Under the pieces are notes generated by a model. The model saw only the letters and a program-made list of their open reading frames with translations. It was not told the origin of the DNA and did not search any database. Positions 12,125 to 26,766 of a stretch of 64,000 nucleotides of DNA are shown here, in pieces. The stretch covers positions 59,834,345-59,898,344 of the forward strand of contig NC_091015.1 in assembly GCF_041296385.1 (NCBI RefSeq), read 5' to 3'. The position numbers and the translations under genes were made by a program. The number at the start of each line of letters is the position of its first letter. Position 1 is the first letter of the stretch. This DNA comes from Aphelocoma coerulescens. Taxonomy: Eukaryota > Chordata > Aves > Passeriformes > Corvidae.

Positions 12125-13181
12125 ACCTCATCATAACCATTTTTCAAATGACAAAGGGGAAGGTTAGATTCTTTGTTTTTTCTGCACTGTTCTATGGGGT
12201 ATAAGCAATTAGTATAAAGACTGGAAGAGCATGCAAGAAGGCTATTAGTTATACAGTTCTGATACTCTTACAATTAATACTATCTTTCTGAACTAGTCCC
12301 TCTGACTGCATTTAGATTTACTATTAGTAACCTATCATGCCAGAATTCAGACTTCCTGATAAAGAACACTGGCTTAATATATGTAGAATAAAAATATTCA
12401 AACATAGAAGAACACTAAGAAAAAAATAAGAAAGGAGCATTTTCTATTGCTTGGAAACATCACCTGAAAAAATCAGATGTATTTAATACATACAATGTGA
12501 TGTGTATTTCAGAAATTTTTCTAGGTGTTATATCCTGAACTCAGGAGTTTCAACTCCAGTAACAGAGAGAAAAAAAACCTTGACTTGACAGAAGATATCT
12601 TATGGTAAAAGCTAACAACACCCCCCCTTATGGTTTCAGTGAAGAAATAAAAAATATTTTTTATAAAAGTATTCATTCCATTGCATATCAGTTCTGCTAC
12701 TATATAAGTGCAATCATATTAAATACTTCTGTGAACTACTTCGGATTTAAATGGAATACCCAGTGTAATGTGGATGAATTAAAATAAAAGAGTAAGAGCT
12801 CCCAGGAAGAGAACGAAACAGCTTAAATCTCAAAAGGTTTTCCAGACCAAGTTCTTCTACCAGTCATACATCCAGCAATTCTGGCTATCTTAGTTCTGAC
12901 TGTCCTCCTTACTTGAATTTTATCCCCTATCTGGATCGCTGCTGCACACTGCTGTGTATCTTAGGATGCAGTCACAGGAATTTCTCCCTCTTGGACACAA
13001 TTCCCTTTGTAGTTTTTCAATTATCAACCAAAATTTCTTTGGCAGACTGGAATGTAATTCTAATATTTGGAAAAAATGCCAATGGCACCCTAGGGACCAA
13101 ACAGCTTTTTAGTTTTTAAGCCAAATACTACTTATTATTATTAGTGCTTATTAGTGCTTGCAAGAAAAAGAAACATGCAAG

Positions 13182-13213
13182 TAAATAAATAAATAAATAA
13201 ATAAGTAAATAAA
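13182..13213. repeat. (AAAT)n microsatellite
   Basis: Tetranucleotide AAAT/TAAA array of about eight units with one G interruption near 13205. Confidence 0.9.
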
Positions 13214-16200
13214 CAGTTTTTAACAGTCTTTGAAAGGGGATCCTGACCTATGAAAATTCTGTATTGACTTGTCATAATCTCAGCAGCCTGTAGAGTTTCT
13301 ACTACTCCCTCAGCTGTCTAATCACATCATCTTCCTAAGTTCTTCTTGTACAAACATCTTAGTATTTATGATTTACTTCCAATCCCTGATTTAGTCAGAA
13401 AAAATCTCTGTTGGACTATAAATAAAGGAGTCAAAAAGCTAAAATCTTCTTCTTACCGTAAAACTATTATCCACTTTGGCCCCTCTCAGTCTCTTCTCTG
13501 TTGCTTCCTAAGGCCCACTATAATATACTGAAACAATTAAAATAAAATAAGAAAATCTAGGAATGAACAATCTCATCATACTAATAAAAAAGCAAGGGTG
13601 CTCAGAAATAAATCTGTGTTCTTGCAAATCTAGCTTTAATATCTCTGTGTGTTTCTGTTTACTTCAACATAAAGCAAGAATGATTAACAGAGCATACAAT
13701 CTTCTTGGATATAAGAAAACATTTAAGAAATATTTCTAGTTTGTTTTTAGATGTTGTGGAGAAACACATCAAGTGTTTAACCCAAAAAAAAAAAAGAAAA
13801 AAGTTGATTCTGATTCAGCTTGACTAATGAAAGCTGCACTGTCTTAGGCAATTTGTGGAAAAATACATTTCCAAACTTCCTGTTGTGACTGTATCTAAGT
13901 ATTTGAGCAAGCCTGATAAACAGTGTCAGGGTAACTCTTCACCTTTTTGGTTCAGTGGGATGATGCTGGTAGGAAGTGATGTTGTCTGACAATTCCTTTT
14001 TCATCACTAAGCAAGAAAAGTGCCTATAAATTGCCTTTCACAACCAGTGGAGGTGGCAGAAATGTTGCTTATCCCATTCTGTTCTTCTTCTCTCATGCAG
14101 TTGTCATCTTGGATATCAGACAATACATATAAATATACACACACATTAGATCCTTGGTGGCCTGCCAGCCTTGCAAAAGAAACCACAATAAAAGGTCCAA
14201 TAAATTAGTGAAATAAAAGCCTTATTTTGCTTCTCTTAAGTTTGGATGAAGCTTTGCATTAGCATTTATAAGAGACCACAAAAAATGGATTAAAGGGCCA
14301 AACTGACTTAGAAATTCAATTCATCTTCTCTTTCAATGGACTGCAATTCCTACACTTTGTAAGTATTTCCAATACTGCAACGTATTTGCTGTGTTAGGAA
14401 ACAATAAAATTCTGAAATGATTTGGGTGCTGATCAAATATCGATGCAGACTAAAAATTAATTGTAGTAAATTTTTAATCTCAGAGTTGAGAGAGAGGCCT
14501 TTCTGTAAGCACGTGTCTCATGCATGTGCTATGTAAGCAGAACTCACTCATCTCTGATATCTGGTATTACTAACAGATGCTATTTCAAATAATTTCCATA
14601 TTTTGTTTTAAAAGAATCTGGAATAAATGATGGTCTCATATACTTTTTCCATATTTATGTTTTTTCCAGTACTACTTCATGTCACCTGACAAATACAAAT
14701 GTCAAGCATCATCATTCGTCAAGTTTCTGGCACCATGCATATGCTGCATGGTTCTCAGTGGAGTTACCTTCCTTAATTCTATAAAACCAATTGCAGATTT
14801 GAAACACTCAGAAGAGATAACAATGAAAGCAGCCATTTTCACAAATAGTTAGCTCAGTGGAATTTTCTTCACTCTTTAAATTCAGGAAGGGAAAAAGGAA
14901 GCAATTATCATAGTGGAGCTGTTACAGAGCATTTACAACAATATTTATGAAACACCCACAGCAAGATTTACCTGAAGAGGTCTAAAACATTAAAAATGTT
15001 AATACTCTATTTACCAGTGTACCTCTTAGGTGATGCATGTTGTCCCACATATAGGGCAAAGGGACAAGGAAAGACAACTCTTCATCGGATGCTCAATACC
15101 AGAGCTATGCAAATACAGTAGGGAGTATGCAGAAAGTGCAACAGCAAATGAGAAATTATAAGGTCTTTGTAAGTCAGTGTATGAATGAACATGCAGATTA
15201 ACTATGCTTCAGGACATGGTACTTCTATTGAATTTGAAGTCAAACACATAAAAGGATGACACAAAGTAAAAGATTAAAAAAATGAAAAATCCACAAAATA
15301 CAGAATTACATAAAATCTCAGTAGGGACAAAGTGAATGTAGCAATAGCTCTTTTGATAGCCCTTTTGTGATTTACTCCTGGACAAATCTATCACTTAAAA
15401 AAAAGGAAAATCATGATATATGCAAAAAGCATATTATATATTAAGCTTCACATCTTTAAGTGAGAAAACACATAAAACTTCTCTTTGGATGTCACTGTCT
15501 TAATATTTTTCATTCATTAAATGCATTTTTAATAACATAAGCATACCCACAGCCTAAATCAGCCATCTACTAAGTTAAAACACCAGTATTAGCAGGATAG
15601 TTAGGTTAAAGCCTTACACATCATTCCACATGGAAAAAAGAATTGACAATCACAGAGAGTTAATTAAGACAGTAGTAAGAGGTGCTGAATAAGCAGGAAG
15701 TTGAAAGGAATTCAGAGCAACAACAGGCAGGGTAACACAACTAACCCCTTTCCACAATTTTTTTCAATAAAAGAATGAGGTATTTGTGTGAAGAATAGCC
15801 TCTATTTTCCAGATTTAATGCAGCAATTGCCAGATGAAATATCTATATCCTGTGTTATGCGTAAAGCAGTCGAATGTAAAATGATATTTTCTTGTTTTAA
15901 CACTTACAAATCATTTTAGATGGTTTTGGTCATTGTAAACTTGCCAGTCTTTTATTTCTATAGAATGAAGGGTAATCAAAAATCTCAATTAGATATTCTA
16001 TTAATAATATGTTCAGTACATGTTATTAAGAGGCAATCCCATGTAGAACATTACAGAGGTGACAATCGATCTCTTAATTCAGTTTGTATATAGACATTCA
16101 GTACAAGAAAACTTCATTTTTCCTGAACTCATAATCAAAAATATCTTGCATATTTTCAGTTTCATTAAATGCATATAACAATATTTTATGCTCATAATTA

Positions 16201-19200
16201 CATATCAGTCCAAATGTTCTATGTGTCAGTGAGGACTCTAAAGAGCCAGACCAAAAAAATTGCTTTGTTGTAAAAGACAAGATGCGCTTCCAACATTTAA
16301 ACAATGTCACGTTCTCAGCCACTTTCTCAAAATTCTATGAATCACCAGGAAGTCTTTCCATCTCAGAAAGTGCAATGTGCTGCACAGCAGGTGCAGTGGC
16401 AGCTCCCTGTCCTTTTTGCTGCTGTTTCTTAGTGGCTGGCAAAGAGGTGCAGAAATAGGCAGAGCCACCAATATCTGGGCATAAATTTGTTTCTAATCAA
16501 CCTTCACCATCTTTAGCAGCAACTAGATACATGTCAGTTTGTCCAAATCAATTCATAAATTTACTACAAAAAAACCACAGATCTCATTGGGCATAGGAAT
16601 GTTAATCAATTGATAAAACTGTTTTCCTTCTAAAACTCAAAACAATTGCTCATCTCCATAAAAACTTCCAATGCAAATGAAATCTGTGAAATGCTTACTC
16701 TGTTCAGGGGGGAAAAACTAAAAATAAAATCAAATTAAAATTACAAAAAGAGAAAGACCTGGCTTGCTATTTCTAAAAATATATTTGAGTTTTGTGTGGT
16801 TTTAAAAATGCAAAATTATCGTCTTATGACAGCATGCAGGGGCAGCAGGAGTTCTGGTCACTCAGCATGAGCACAATCTATTTCCAGCTTTTAAATTTCT
16901 TGCTGAATAGAACTGCTGCAGGAAAACCCTAAGTGTGGTAAGCAGGCTCCAGGAAAGAGCTCCCAAAGGTTCTTCTGCTCTCCTGAGTTACTAGTTTGGC
17001 CTTCTTCTCTTCCTGATGGTTAGTGTGGTGATCATGAAAATGCAAGTTTTCTGCACCACGTTTCCTCAAAAAAGTCTTGGTTACTGAACCAAGTTATTTA
17101 TCACATTCAGTCCAAGTGTGCCCAAATGTAACAGCAGCAGTGAAACCAATGGCAACATAGGGTTGGTGCTGCTTACAAAACAGGATGCAGGTTTCTCAAA
17201 GGGCTACAACAGCTTTTTTTTATCTTGTCAAATAGACAACTTGGTAGCAAAACTGATAATGTGATGCAAGATGTTTCTTCACAGCACCACAGATACAGAA
17301 AGAACTAACTGCAGCAAGGAAAAAGAAAACCAGATTGGATCAGTTGTGCTCAGATTTCCTACTTCAGTTTTTTTTTGAAGGTTTAGACTCCTCAACAATA
17401 TCATAATAACAAAATATTGCATAAAAGAGATGAGAAAATCTTAATGGTCATGGTCACTGAATCATTATGATTCTTAAAGAAGGTGACTTGCTAGTCTGAA
17501 GACAATGATATGCTCACATTCCTTACAGGATGAATATTTCAAGACCTTCTAGGAATTCATGTGGAGGTGTTGGTGTCAAACATTAGGTTGTTAGCCAAAG
17601 TCTGCAGGAGGTGGCTTTGTTGGAATTCACTCAGACTGAGTTTTCAGACACAGAATACAATACACCTTCAGCTGGAAAAGGATGGGAACAGCCACAAGTC
17701 ACAGCTGCTTTCAGTAATCCACTGCTTGAGAGGAAGTGTTGATACCACGTCATTTATATCAATCATAACTGTTTGTATCACTTTGGAGGTGTAGGGAACA
17801 TCCTAGACCATTCACTGACTCTTCTACCTGCTCTAAGAAAGGATCCTTCTTACCTTGCTGCCATTTAGCCGTCACTGCTCTGTTTTCTTTTTTCTTCAAA
17901 AAGGTTCAGAATAATAAAATTTCTTTTGTTTGATTCTCCTGTATTTAAAACAATTTACCACAATTGTGGATTTTAGCTATTTTTCCATTTGCAACTATGC
18001 ATTTAAGAAATAATTTGTTCTACTGACATATTTCATCTGCAGATACATGAAAATCTATAAAAAATGCTTTCAGAATTATTTGGACTACAGTAAAAGAAGC
18101 TTTGATATTTAAAATCCAGAAAAAAACCCACCACTTGATGATTTCTTAGGCAGCTGGAATAAATCATTTGGAGCACTATGTTACATGCAAACTGCTACAA
18201 AGCTAGAAGTTATGTAATTAAGATTTCAAGAAGAGAAGGTTGAGGATTGATTGAATTTCATGCAAATTTTCTGTTGTAAAATTCTAGGAATCTGTGCAAA
18301 TATCTATATACACAGAAGTAAGCAAGCCAAGGAGACCATTTTATGGAGGCCAGTCCTCACAGTACACAACAGGAAAATAACAGTAATCTCCATTCTGCAG
18401 ACTCATCTCTTTACATGGAAAGCCTGGGTGCATGAGGGGATAAGCACCACGCCAGGGCATGTTTTCGGTTCCAAACACCACTAAAGAGCCATAGAACTGC
18501 AAATACATGTGTTTAAGAGGGACTTGATTGCTGAGTGAGAAATATACACAAAATAACAGAGGGATGATATGAGTGAGACAGTGTGCTTTTCATTTTAAAC
18601 AGAACATGGCAAAGCAAGAAGCCAAGATATTTGATTATGTCAGGGTAGTCTCAAGTCTGTTTTGTCACCTATAGAACAGTGTAAGATTAAATTACACAAA
18701 GTACTTCTAACATTGAGGATGAAAAGCAAAGTGCAGAATATCATTAAAGGCACCTATTCTTGACTTGGGGTTTACAAAAAGATTGCTCTATTATTTTTCT
18801 TATTATACTAATCTTTTTAGAACATATAATTGCATTGCTGTGTGTGAATCTGATTATGTGTAGGAGTAGCACCTAAAATAGACTGCAGGCCTGTTTTTGA
18901 CGTACTTATTACACACTCATTCATGGAAAACAAGCTGCTCTGTGAAGAAAGACTGCAACTAAGTTTGGGTTTCCATAATTTGCCTGAAGACTTCCAACTA
19001 GATAGACCAAATATCTTTATGTGCCTTGCTTCCTTAGGAAACCAGACTTCAACCTGGGAAGTATTTAGCGTAATTCTATTTGCTGCTGATGCAGGCAGTC
19101 ACAGTGGCTTGCTTTTTAAGGGGAAAAGCATTGTTTTCCCTGCTTCAGATAGAAGCAAAAATGACATCAATGTCAGTGACCCAGCCTTAGGTAGCTCAGT

Positions 19201-20185
19201 CTCCACATACCAGGAAGGAGTGTCATAGGAGCAGAATCAGGTTCGGTGATACTTGAGATGGGTTTCCACCTCCACCACTTTGGCATACAGAGCAATAGAG
19301 CGACAGGTAATGACAGAATAACAGACAGCATACCAAAAGACAGTGGAATGATCTTCAGTATTTTCATAAGTAATGAAATTTAGCAGCTGTAGGAATATTC
19401 TTAAAGAAAATTAGCCATCAAGTTTGGTTAAAGCCAACATAAATGATGATTTATTAGGCCGTCTCACAGCAGTAGTGTTAGTTATTGGTATTGTGCAAAA
19501 ATGACCTTGATACAAAGTTCAGAATACCCCATTACATTACACACAAAAAGAAACCAATTCAAGTATATTACATTTTAAATGATCACAGTTAACATGGTAC
19601 TGAACTAGCTACTTCTTCAAAAGGACACATTATGACAACCTTGAAAGAAGGTATTCACAATAATAGGCTTTTTATTATGTAATTCAACACAAATTATGTT
19701 TATATGGTGTCCTTCATAGAAGTATAGAAAACTAATCTTTGCAGTCAATTGTAAATTGAAGTGAAGACAATAGCAGACAAACGCAATGAAAAGTGACTGT
19801 CCTATGGGGAAAAATGTGTTCTAGGTAGAGAGCAACAAGGAGAACTGGGAAAAAGCCCAGACCTCATTTGATGAGATGTTAGAACACAATGAATAATGAA
19901 GTGGCCATATGAACTACATTATCTTCATTGTGAGTTCTGAAGACCTATTCTTATGTTAATTCAAGACATCAGGGAATCTTTCAGAGAATCGAAAAGCTTA
20001 ATATGTAATATAAAAAAATGCATATGGAAAGTGCAAAATGTCTTTTTTCTTTTCTTTGCGATTGTGTCTTTTGAAAGACACTAGGGATAAGCTAAACGTT
20101 GAGCTGAAATTCTTTTCTTGCCTAGCAGCTTCCTAATGGTAGAAGGGATAATCAAAATGACTGCTAAACACTCTTACTTCCGCAG

Positions 20186-20245
20186 GGAAAACAAAACAAA
20201 ACAACACAACACCAAAAAAAACAAAGCCAAACCAAAAACGACCAC
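20186..20245. repeat. A/C-rich low-complexity tract
   Basis: Irregular AAAAC/ACAAA units on the + strand with an eight-A run near 20214-20221. The opposite strand is GTTTT-like. No coding or structural role is visible. Confidence 0.7.
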
Positions 20246-23200
20246 ACTATCCAAGGACACAGGCAATTTACTAAACAGTAAAGTTTATTTTTTCTCTAAG
20301 TATTCCAAGATGGACTGACAGATGACTGCTACAAAGTTGCGCTTTCCAGGTGTGAGATGTGATCCCATCAAATGATGTGAACTACAAGTTCAGATGGAGA
20401 GACAATTTATTCCTCAACTTAGAGAACACAGAACTCACTGAGGCTTTGAAGAGAAACATTTGAGAGATATGACTGTTAATTTAACCTACTTTCAATGTTC
20501 TGTTCTTGACAAAACCATTTCTAATGTTAACTAATCATACAAGTTTTAAAGTGTTCTCTTATGTGGAACACTTCAGACAATACTTTCAGAAAAATCATTG
20601 CTGTGATTTCATGCTTGAGTTTCTGCCTCTCACAGCTGTTACTCCAGACAGCTATATCTGCACCTGTACACTATTTTACATATGAAAGTGTATAAAATAA
20701 AATTAAAATTCCCTAACAGCAGTGCAGACAAAAAATACTTTCAATTAAATACAGAAAGAAAATACAATTACTAGTATGAATTCTTACAGTGGGCTGTGGA
20801 TTAATTCATTGACATCCAATGCAGGAACTTGCTCTTCAAGTCTAAAGAATATAACCAAAGTTAGAGTACACACCAGAAACAGCTAAAAGTAGAGAATAAA
20901 GAGAAGTTCTACCAAGGAACAGGAGTGACTGACTCTAAGTTAACTTTGCTATAGGTCAGTTCATAACCTCTAAATATTTTTGACCAATCTGTTGTGGCCT
21001 TATTTCAAACAGCTTATGCAGTATCATTGGAACCTAGTATCCATTATGTAGATAGTTTATACAGGGATCTAGTCCCAAATCAGTAATTTCTTCAATTATT
21101 TAGTAATTATTAAAATATTACCTACTGTCCTCTTCCTTGATCAGAAGATGATCACTAATAGAAAGTTTAGAAAAATGCATGCTTACAATGCACAGTAGTT
21201 TCCAAATAATTTGGGGAGTTTATATACATTTTAATTCCAAAACAAGAAAAAAACCAAGACATTGAATCAATTAAAGTGCCTAGCAAGTATTTTTCCCTTT
21301 TTCATAAGCTCATGCTGTGAAGAACTAAGCTCATTCCACTGAGTTGGAAGAATAACTTCAAATTCCCAGGCTGCTGCTTCTAGAGAATTAGAGCTAACTG
21401 GGAGAGAATTAAAAAGTTAGCAGGAAATTGGTAATAGTAAGTTATTTATTTTTAAACTAATGGTCTACTACTTATCTCTTTTACACCAGCCCATACCTAG
21501 GAACTTACTGCCATGTGAGAGAGAACACACACAGACAATATAAGAGTCTGTCTCTCTTGATGGCACGGCATGCGGAAATCCTGCAGAAGTCGCTGCAAAT
21601 TACATCCTAGTGACAGGAGTGGACTGCACATCACATCAAGCACTCATGGACAGGCTCTGTCCTGCCACTGCCTTTACAGCTTCTGCAGATACTCCTATCA
21701 GTTGAAGTGATGTGGTGTAAAATGGTAGCCTACGACAAGGAAGGGGAGATTCTGAGCTAATAGAGTTTTCTACAAAACGGCTCAAGTCACAAGCGAAAAG
21801 AGAGGTAAAGTTGGCAAAGCAAGTTTGCAAACTCCTGAAGATCCATGCTTACTCTTGTTCATTGGACATTCTGTGTGTCATTAAATTTACCTCTAATCTA
21901 TTTTCAATAGCCTCAAAATAATAAAGATTATGCTTGCATTAGTTAATGCTATGCACCGATTTAAGGTGCAAGCTTTTTTTGATCAGACTACAATAATTTG
22001 TGCCAGTTTCTTCTTGATTTGTAGTTCATTCTGAAACAAGATATCTTTTCCACATTTTTTCTGGCTGCAGAGGGAAATGTAACAGTAATCTTTGTGCAAT
22101 GCCATTTTTAGGCTAAATTTATGTTCCAGATTTCCATGTCAATTGCCTTCGTGGTAAAAGCAGCTCTCAAAGACAGCATGTTTATGCTTCCATTTATGCT
22201 TAAATTTGACTGCCAAAGCAAAGCCAAATGAAATAGAAAAACAGATGCCTTTAGCTCTTTTTGTCTTAAGTCAAATATGGATTGCTTATTTTAATTATTG
22301 ACTAAGCCTCCTTTCTGGGGGGAAAAACAACTCTTAGCACTTTCAGGATCTGCCTGGATATGGTTATTTTACACTTGGTCTGCCCCCTCCACAGTTTGTG
22401 CTCAGTGCTGCATACACATTTGAAGATCATAATGTTTAATGTGCTGACTACTGACTCTGCAACATCCCAAAATCATATGTAATGAAATGTAACCTGTTCT
22501 TCATATATTTTAATTATTTTATTTGGATGATCTCTTTCTTCCAAGTATGCTTTCTGTCGGTAAAAGGAGGAACATCACTACTAGAAAGGATCATTTGTCA
22601 CAACTTGAGATTTTGGTGGTTTAACTTGGAAGACATATTCTGACATACCTTCCAGGTGATTTTGATATGAACTAAATATCCCTTGAAAGATTTTAGTCTT
22701 GAAGCATAAATATTGACACGCACATATACATATGACCAACAGTATTGTGCTCCACCAGAAGCCCATACTTCACACTTCTATCATAACTTTTTCCACTGTT
22801 CTGCACTCTACTGTCTTAAGGGCCATTACAATTTTATCTTTAAATTTCCCTTTCTCACAGTTGCAGAAATGAGCTTGAAAATGGGTCCTTAGAAAGCCAA
22901 ATCATACCAGCAATCTACAAAATCAAATTTAAACCAGTGTCTGTACTTGTGAGTTAGGGTCATGGATGTAGAAAACCTGAGGGCTTCAGCCAGCAAAGTT
23001 CCCTAGCACTTTAAAAATGTAAATACCACTTTTCTAAAGAATAAAGTTTTACATTACATTTACATTATATTTACATCTAAGTGATTTGTACATATCTCAC
23101 ATGTTCATATCATTATAAGTAAACATAAAAATATGTGCAAAAACTGGGACAAAATCTGCTACCTCTTGGCTCATACTAATGTCAGAGATACGCTTTGTTT

Positions 23201-23280
23201 AATCTTTCATTCACTTTCTCTCAGAACAAACATTTCGTGGTCCAAACTGTCTCATTTACTACCTATTAAACTTTCTGCAG

Positions 23281-25889
23281 CCAATCACTAGGGCTCTGAT
23301 CCAGCTGAGCAGGTGGCAGTGGTCAGTCAAGGCAGCAGTGGGAGCCTAGGGAAGGCAAAGCAGCCCCTGACAGGAACTGGAGGGGTCAGGGAAGGAGGGG
23401 TTAGTTTGTCAAACTTTCTAGTGAAAGAGCTTCCTTCAAAACAGTGATGAAGCCACATCTCAGGGCACACAGGCTGGTGAAAAATGGCCCAGAACTCACC
23501 TAATGCCTTGTAAGAATTTTCCTTAAAAGCTTGGCCTTGTAATTCCTTCATTTTGTCTGTTGTCTCTTAGACACCCTTAATGTGATTTGGTGTCAAATTA
23601 TGGAAGAAGAGGTAAATGTAACAGAAAAATAAAAACTTTCCAAAAAACATCACACAATCTAAAAATTCCTTCTTCCTGAAGATTTGTGCAAGGGGTTCTT
23701 TGCAAGAATCATCAGAAAAGTGTTAAAGCTTCGTGTTGTCCCTGCATGTGTGCCATGAGCGCAGTGAGGTGGTAAAAAAAAAAAATCAAAAAACCACCAC
23801 CAGAGCAGGTGGTTCTGTCCTGAGTGAGCCACTGCTTGTGGGGTAAATCCAGAGGAAGGGTCAAGGCAGTTTCATGGGGTCCTCTCTTACATGCTTCTTT
23901 GTCCAAACCACAAATATCCCAGCCAGCCTTGGAGATTTTTAGCTTTATAAAAGTGGAAGAATACATACTACTTGTGGGCTACTTGTGAAGCTAACAGTTT
24001 CTTTGTTCTTCATTTGTTTTCTCCTCAGTCTATCATCTCTTTTACACCTTATTCCTTGCTGCTGCCCTTCCTTGCTGGTCTCCTGTCACCTAGAGCACAA
24101 AGTAATACATAGAAAATGAAACAATCATTGTAAGTGGGCCAGCCAGGACACAAGTAGACAGAGCCAAATTAAATAAACCCTTGAATAAATGAGAGTCAAA
24201 GTCATTCTTTTTGTCAAAGAGAGATGGGTCAACATACTATGGTGATTGTTGTCAATGAGGCTCAATGTTTACTCTTTGTACTTCTTTGGCACCATATTCT
24301 ATTGTGGGAAGATGTTTCTGTCATTATGTCATGCAATTATTTGGCATTCAGATTACAGTAAATTATTAAGAGGCTTCAAAAGAACCTATGCTTAGTTCTT
24401 GTTGGCTGGAAGACCAGAGAAGGTGAGAAAGAAAATTGTGACTGCAACATGTTATATCTACATGCAAGGTGTTTTTCTTTAGCAGTACACAAAGCACATG
24501 TCTCCAGTGGAAGAAAATTACGCTTCATTTCTGCCAGTAAGTGTCTTCAAGCAATTCTTTTTTCAGAGACGGATCAAAATTTTTCAAATATTTTCATTAA
24601 AATGTTTTATATTTTGATCCCAGATTTTGCTTTGAATTTTGTTTAAAATTCTACTGAGAAAATTTTTAAAGAAAAACTTGGTTTTTGACACTAATTTCAA
24701 TATTCCATTTCAAAAACTAAGGTTCTTGGGGGCTTAATTAATTTTTTAAAATATTTTGTCATGCTATCCCACTTCCCAGTATCTCATTAGAACTTCTGTG
24801 CATAACTTGTAAAAATGTAAACTGGAAAAAGGAAAGTATTTTAACCAGCTCTACATAATTCCAATCAAAATTAAAAAAAAAAAAAAAAGAGATTATCTCT
24901 ATGATACACATGTGATTACTACCAGAATGTCATAATATTGAAATAATAAATTAATCCCCTTTCCAAAAAATTTAGTAATTACTGTGACAATTCAGATGAA
25001 ATTGTGAAATTATTTTTCCTCCAGTTTTTTAACGTCTTAAGTTTTTCTGCTCCCCTCAAACTTTCAATTTTTGGAAGATTTTGTTCTCTTTGAAAAAATT
25101 ATTTTAATAATAAATATTTAATTTTGCCACTAGACAGGAAAAAGTGGTATTTCTTTTCCTCTGATAATATTAGGAAGTCTCATATAACACAGGCTTTTCA
25201 GAGATGAGATGATACATTATATTCACCAAGAATAAGTGTAAACCAGAAATTAATAATAAATATATCCAATAAGTACAGAGCTTTTTCAGGAGTCAGGTTC
25301 CTCCAGCTGGGAACAGTGGGTCAATCTCCTACTCTTGGAGCATTTTCTTTGCACAAAATCTCACCACCAGAAAAGCATGAAATAATTTTTATGTTAAACA
25401 GTGACAAGGATCTGAAAATAAATGAATAAATAAAAATAATTTTTAAAATTTTCACCACAGCCTTAACTGTTTGGTTTGGTTTGTTTTTTTTCTTAATTAC
25501 ACTGCTGAATTACTATATTTTGATTGTTACTCTTTCTTCTCCCTGAAGAAACGAATTCTTTCTCTGGAAGAAAGAATTGAGCTTTACTTGGCTTAATTTT
25601 TCTACTCTACTGCAGGCACATTCTGCAACAGCAGTATTGCATGACTAATCAGTCAGGAGTGAAAGATGGGTTCTTGGTACATTTAAGTTAAAATCCTGCT
25701 TTGAGCCACTCTCTGGAAGAGGCTGGCTGGGATGATTACTAGATAACTGAGGGACTTCCTGTTGGGACTGTGAGCAACCATCTATGCATCTTCAATTAAC
25801 TCTTCAGCCTGAAGGCACGAATACATACTAAGCTCTACCAACTCTCTTGAAAAACTGTGAGAACTTTACACAAAATATAGGCTCTCCCT
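23281..25889. other. Noncoding DNA, GC-richer at its left end
   Basis: From about 23285 to 23950 G+C is somewhat raised and two short - strand frames (74 and 84 codons) are open, but neither has a recognisable motif. From 24 kb on it is plain AT-rich DNA containing a 16-base poly(A) run at 24873-24888. Nothing else was recognised. Confidence 0.6.
24873..24888. repeat. Poly(A) run of 16
   Basis: Uninterrupted A16 followed by GAGATT. No retrotransposon body was recognised upstream of it, so it is treated as simple sequence and not as a retroposon tail. Confidence 0.85.
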
Positions 25890-26766
25890 TTAATTTATCT
25901 GTAAATTGAGCCCCAGGTTAAATCCTGAACTCTGCTCCACCAAAATTATTGAAACCAGTGGGACTCTGCTTGCAGCCAGACTCAAAACGCAAGGAGAGAG
26001 GACCTTCCTCTTCCAGTCCTTAGAGGAAGACTCTTGTGCTGGGAAGGTGGTGGCTGCTGCTGAGCTGATACCACAGCAGAGATGAAGGAAGGAGGTGAAC
26101 CAGTGCTGGTGGTTATCTTTCCAAGGTCCTGCTTCCCACCCAAGATGAGCTGCAGCCAGCTGTGGCAAAGCGCAGTGGGGAGCAGGAGCCAGGCTGAAAT
26201 TTCGACCCCACCAGAAGGCAATTCCTGCCCTTCACAGAGCAGCAGCCTGCAGGTCCAAGGGCTCAAGACATGCCAGTGGTGCTCCAGCCCTGTCTGACAG
26301 TTATAAACATAGGATGGTGCAGCAGGAGGCCAAACTCTTATATGCTGCTGACACCACCCAGAGCTGAGCAGAGCTTTGAGCAGGGTCTATCTCAGCTTTA
26401 CTGCATAGCACACTCCCAGAGTGGCTGAAAGAGAAATTTTATACAAATAAAACTGGCAGTTCAACCTCTCACACAAAACCAGCAACTAAGTGGGACTCCT
26501 CCTGTGCTGCTTCCAAGATATCTTCTAGGTACCCACCTCAGTGGCTTTCTGTGCCACATCATGCACCCTCACTGCCTCTTTGCACCAGTGACAATGGCCA
26601 CACTTGTCCTCCAGGCAAGGCCAGCACCAGCTGCCCATCTAGGGAAGAGCTCCCAGGTCTCCAGGATCACCTCCATCCCAGGAGGCACAAAGCAAGAACA
26701 GAAAGACCAAAGATGCTGTACCTCTTGGGCAAAATAACACCTATCCACAGTTTTAGCTCATGCTGA
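25890..26766. other. GC-richer pocket with overlapping open frames
   Basis: This block is visibly richer in G+C than the DNA on both sides. It holds open frames of 71-94 codons on both strands (for example 25890-26168 and 25982-26266 on -, 26082-26297 and 26504-26737 on +). Mutually overlapping frames on opposite strands are what few stop codons in GC-richer DNA produce by chance. No domain, signal peptide or conserved motif is visible. It could be an untranslated exon, a regulatory element or an unrecognised old repeat, and sequence reading alone does not decide. Confidence 0.45.

Larger units (their letters stand above)
12125..23280. other. Anonymous AT-rich noncoding DNA
   Basis: No gene is supported. 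Open frames are at most about 101 codons and none shows a domain. Contents noticed: an (AAAT) microsatellite at 13182-13213, an A/C-rich low-complexity stretch at 20186-20245, and a TTACAT-like short direct repeat near 23051-23078. The stretch at 21480-21840 is slightly richer in G+C and in CpG than its surroundings but matches nothing I know. No interspersed repeat was recognised by eye. Old degraded copies may be present. Confidence 0.65.
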
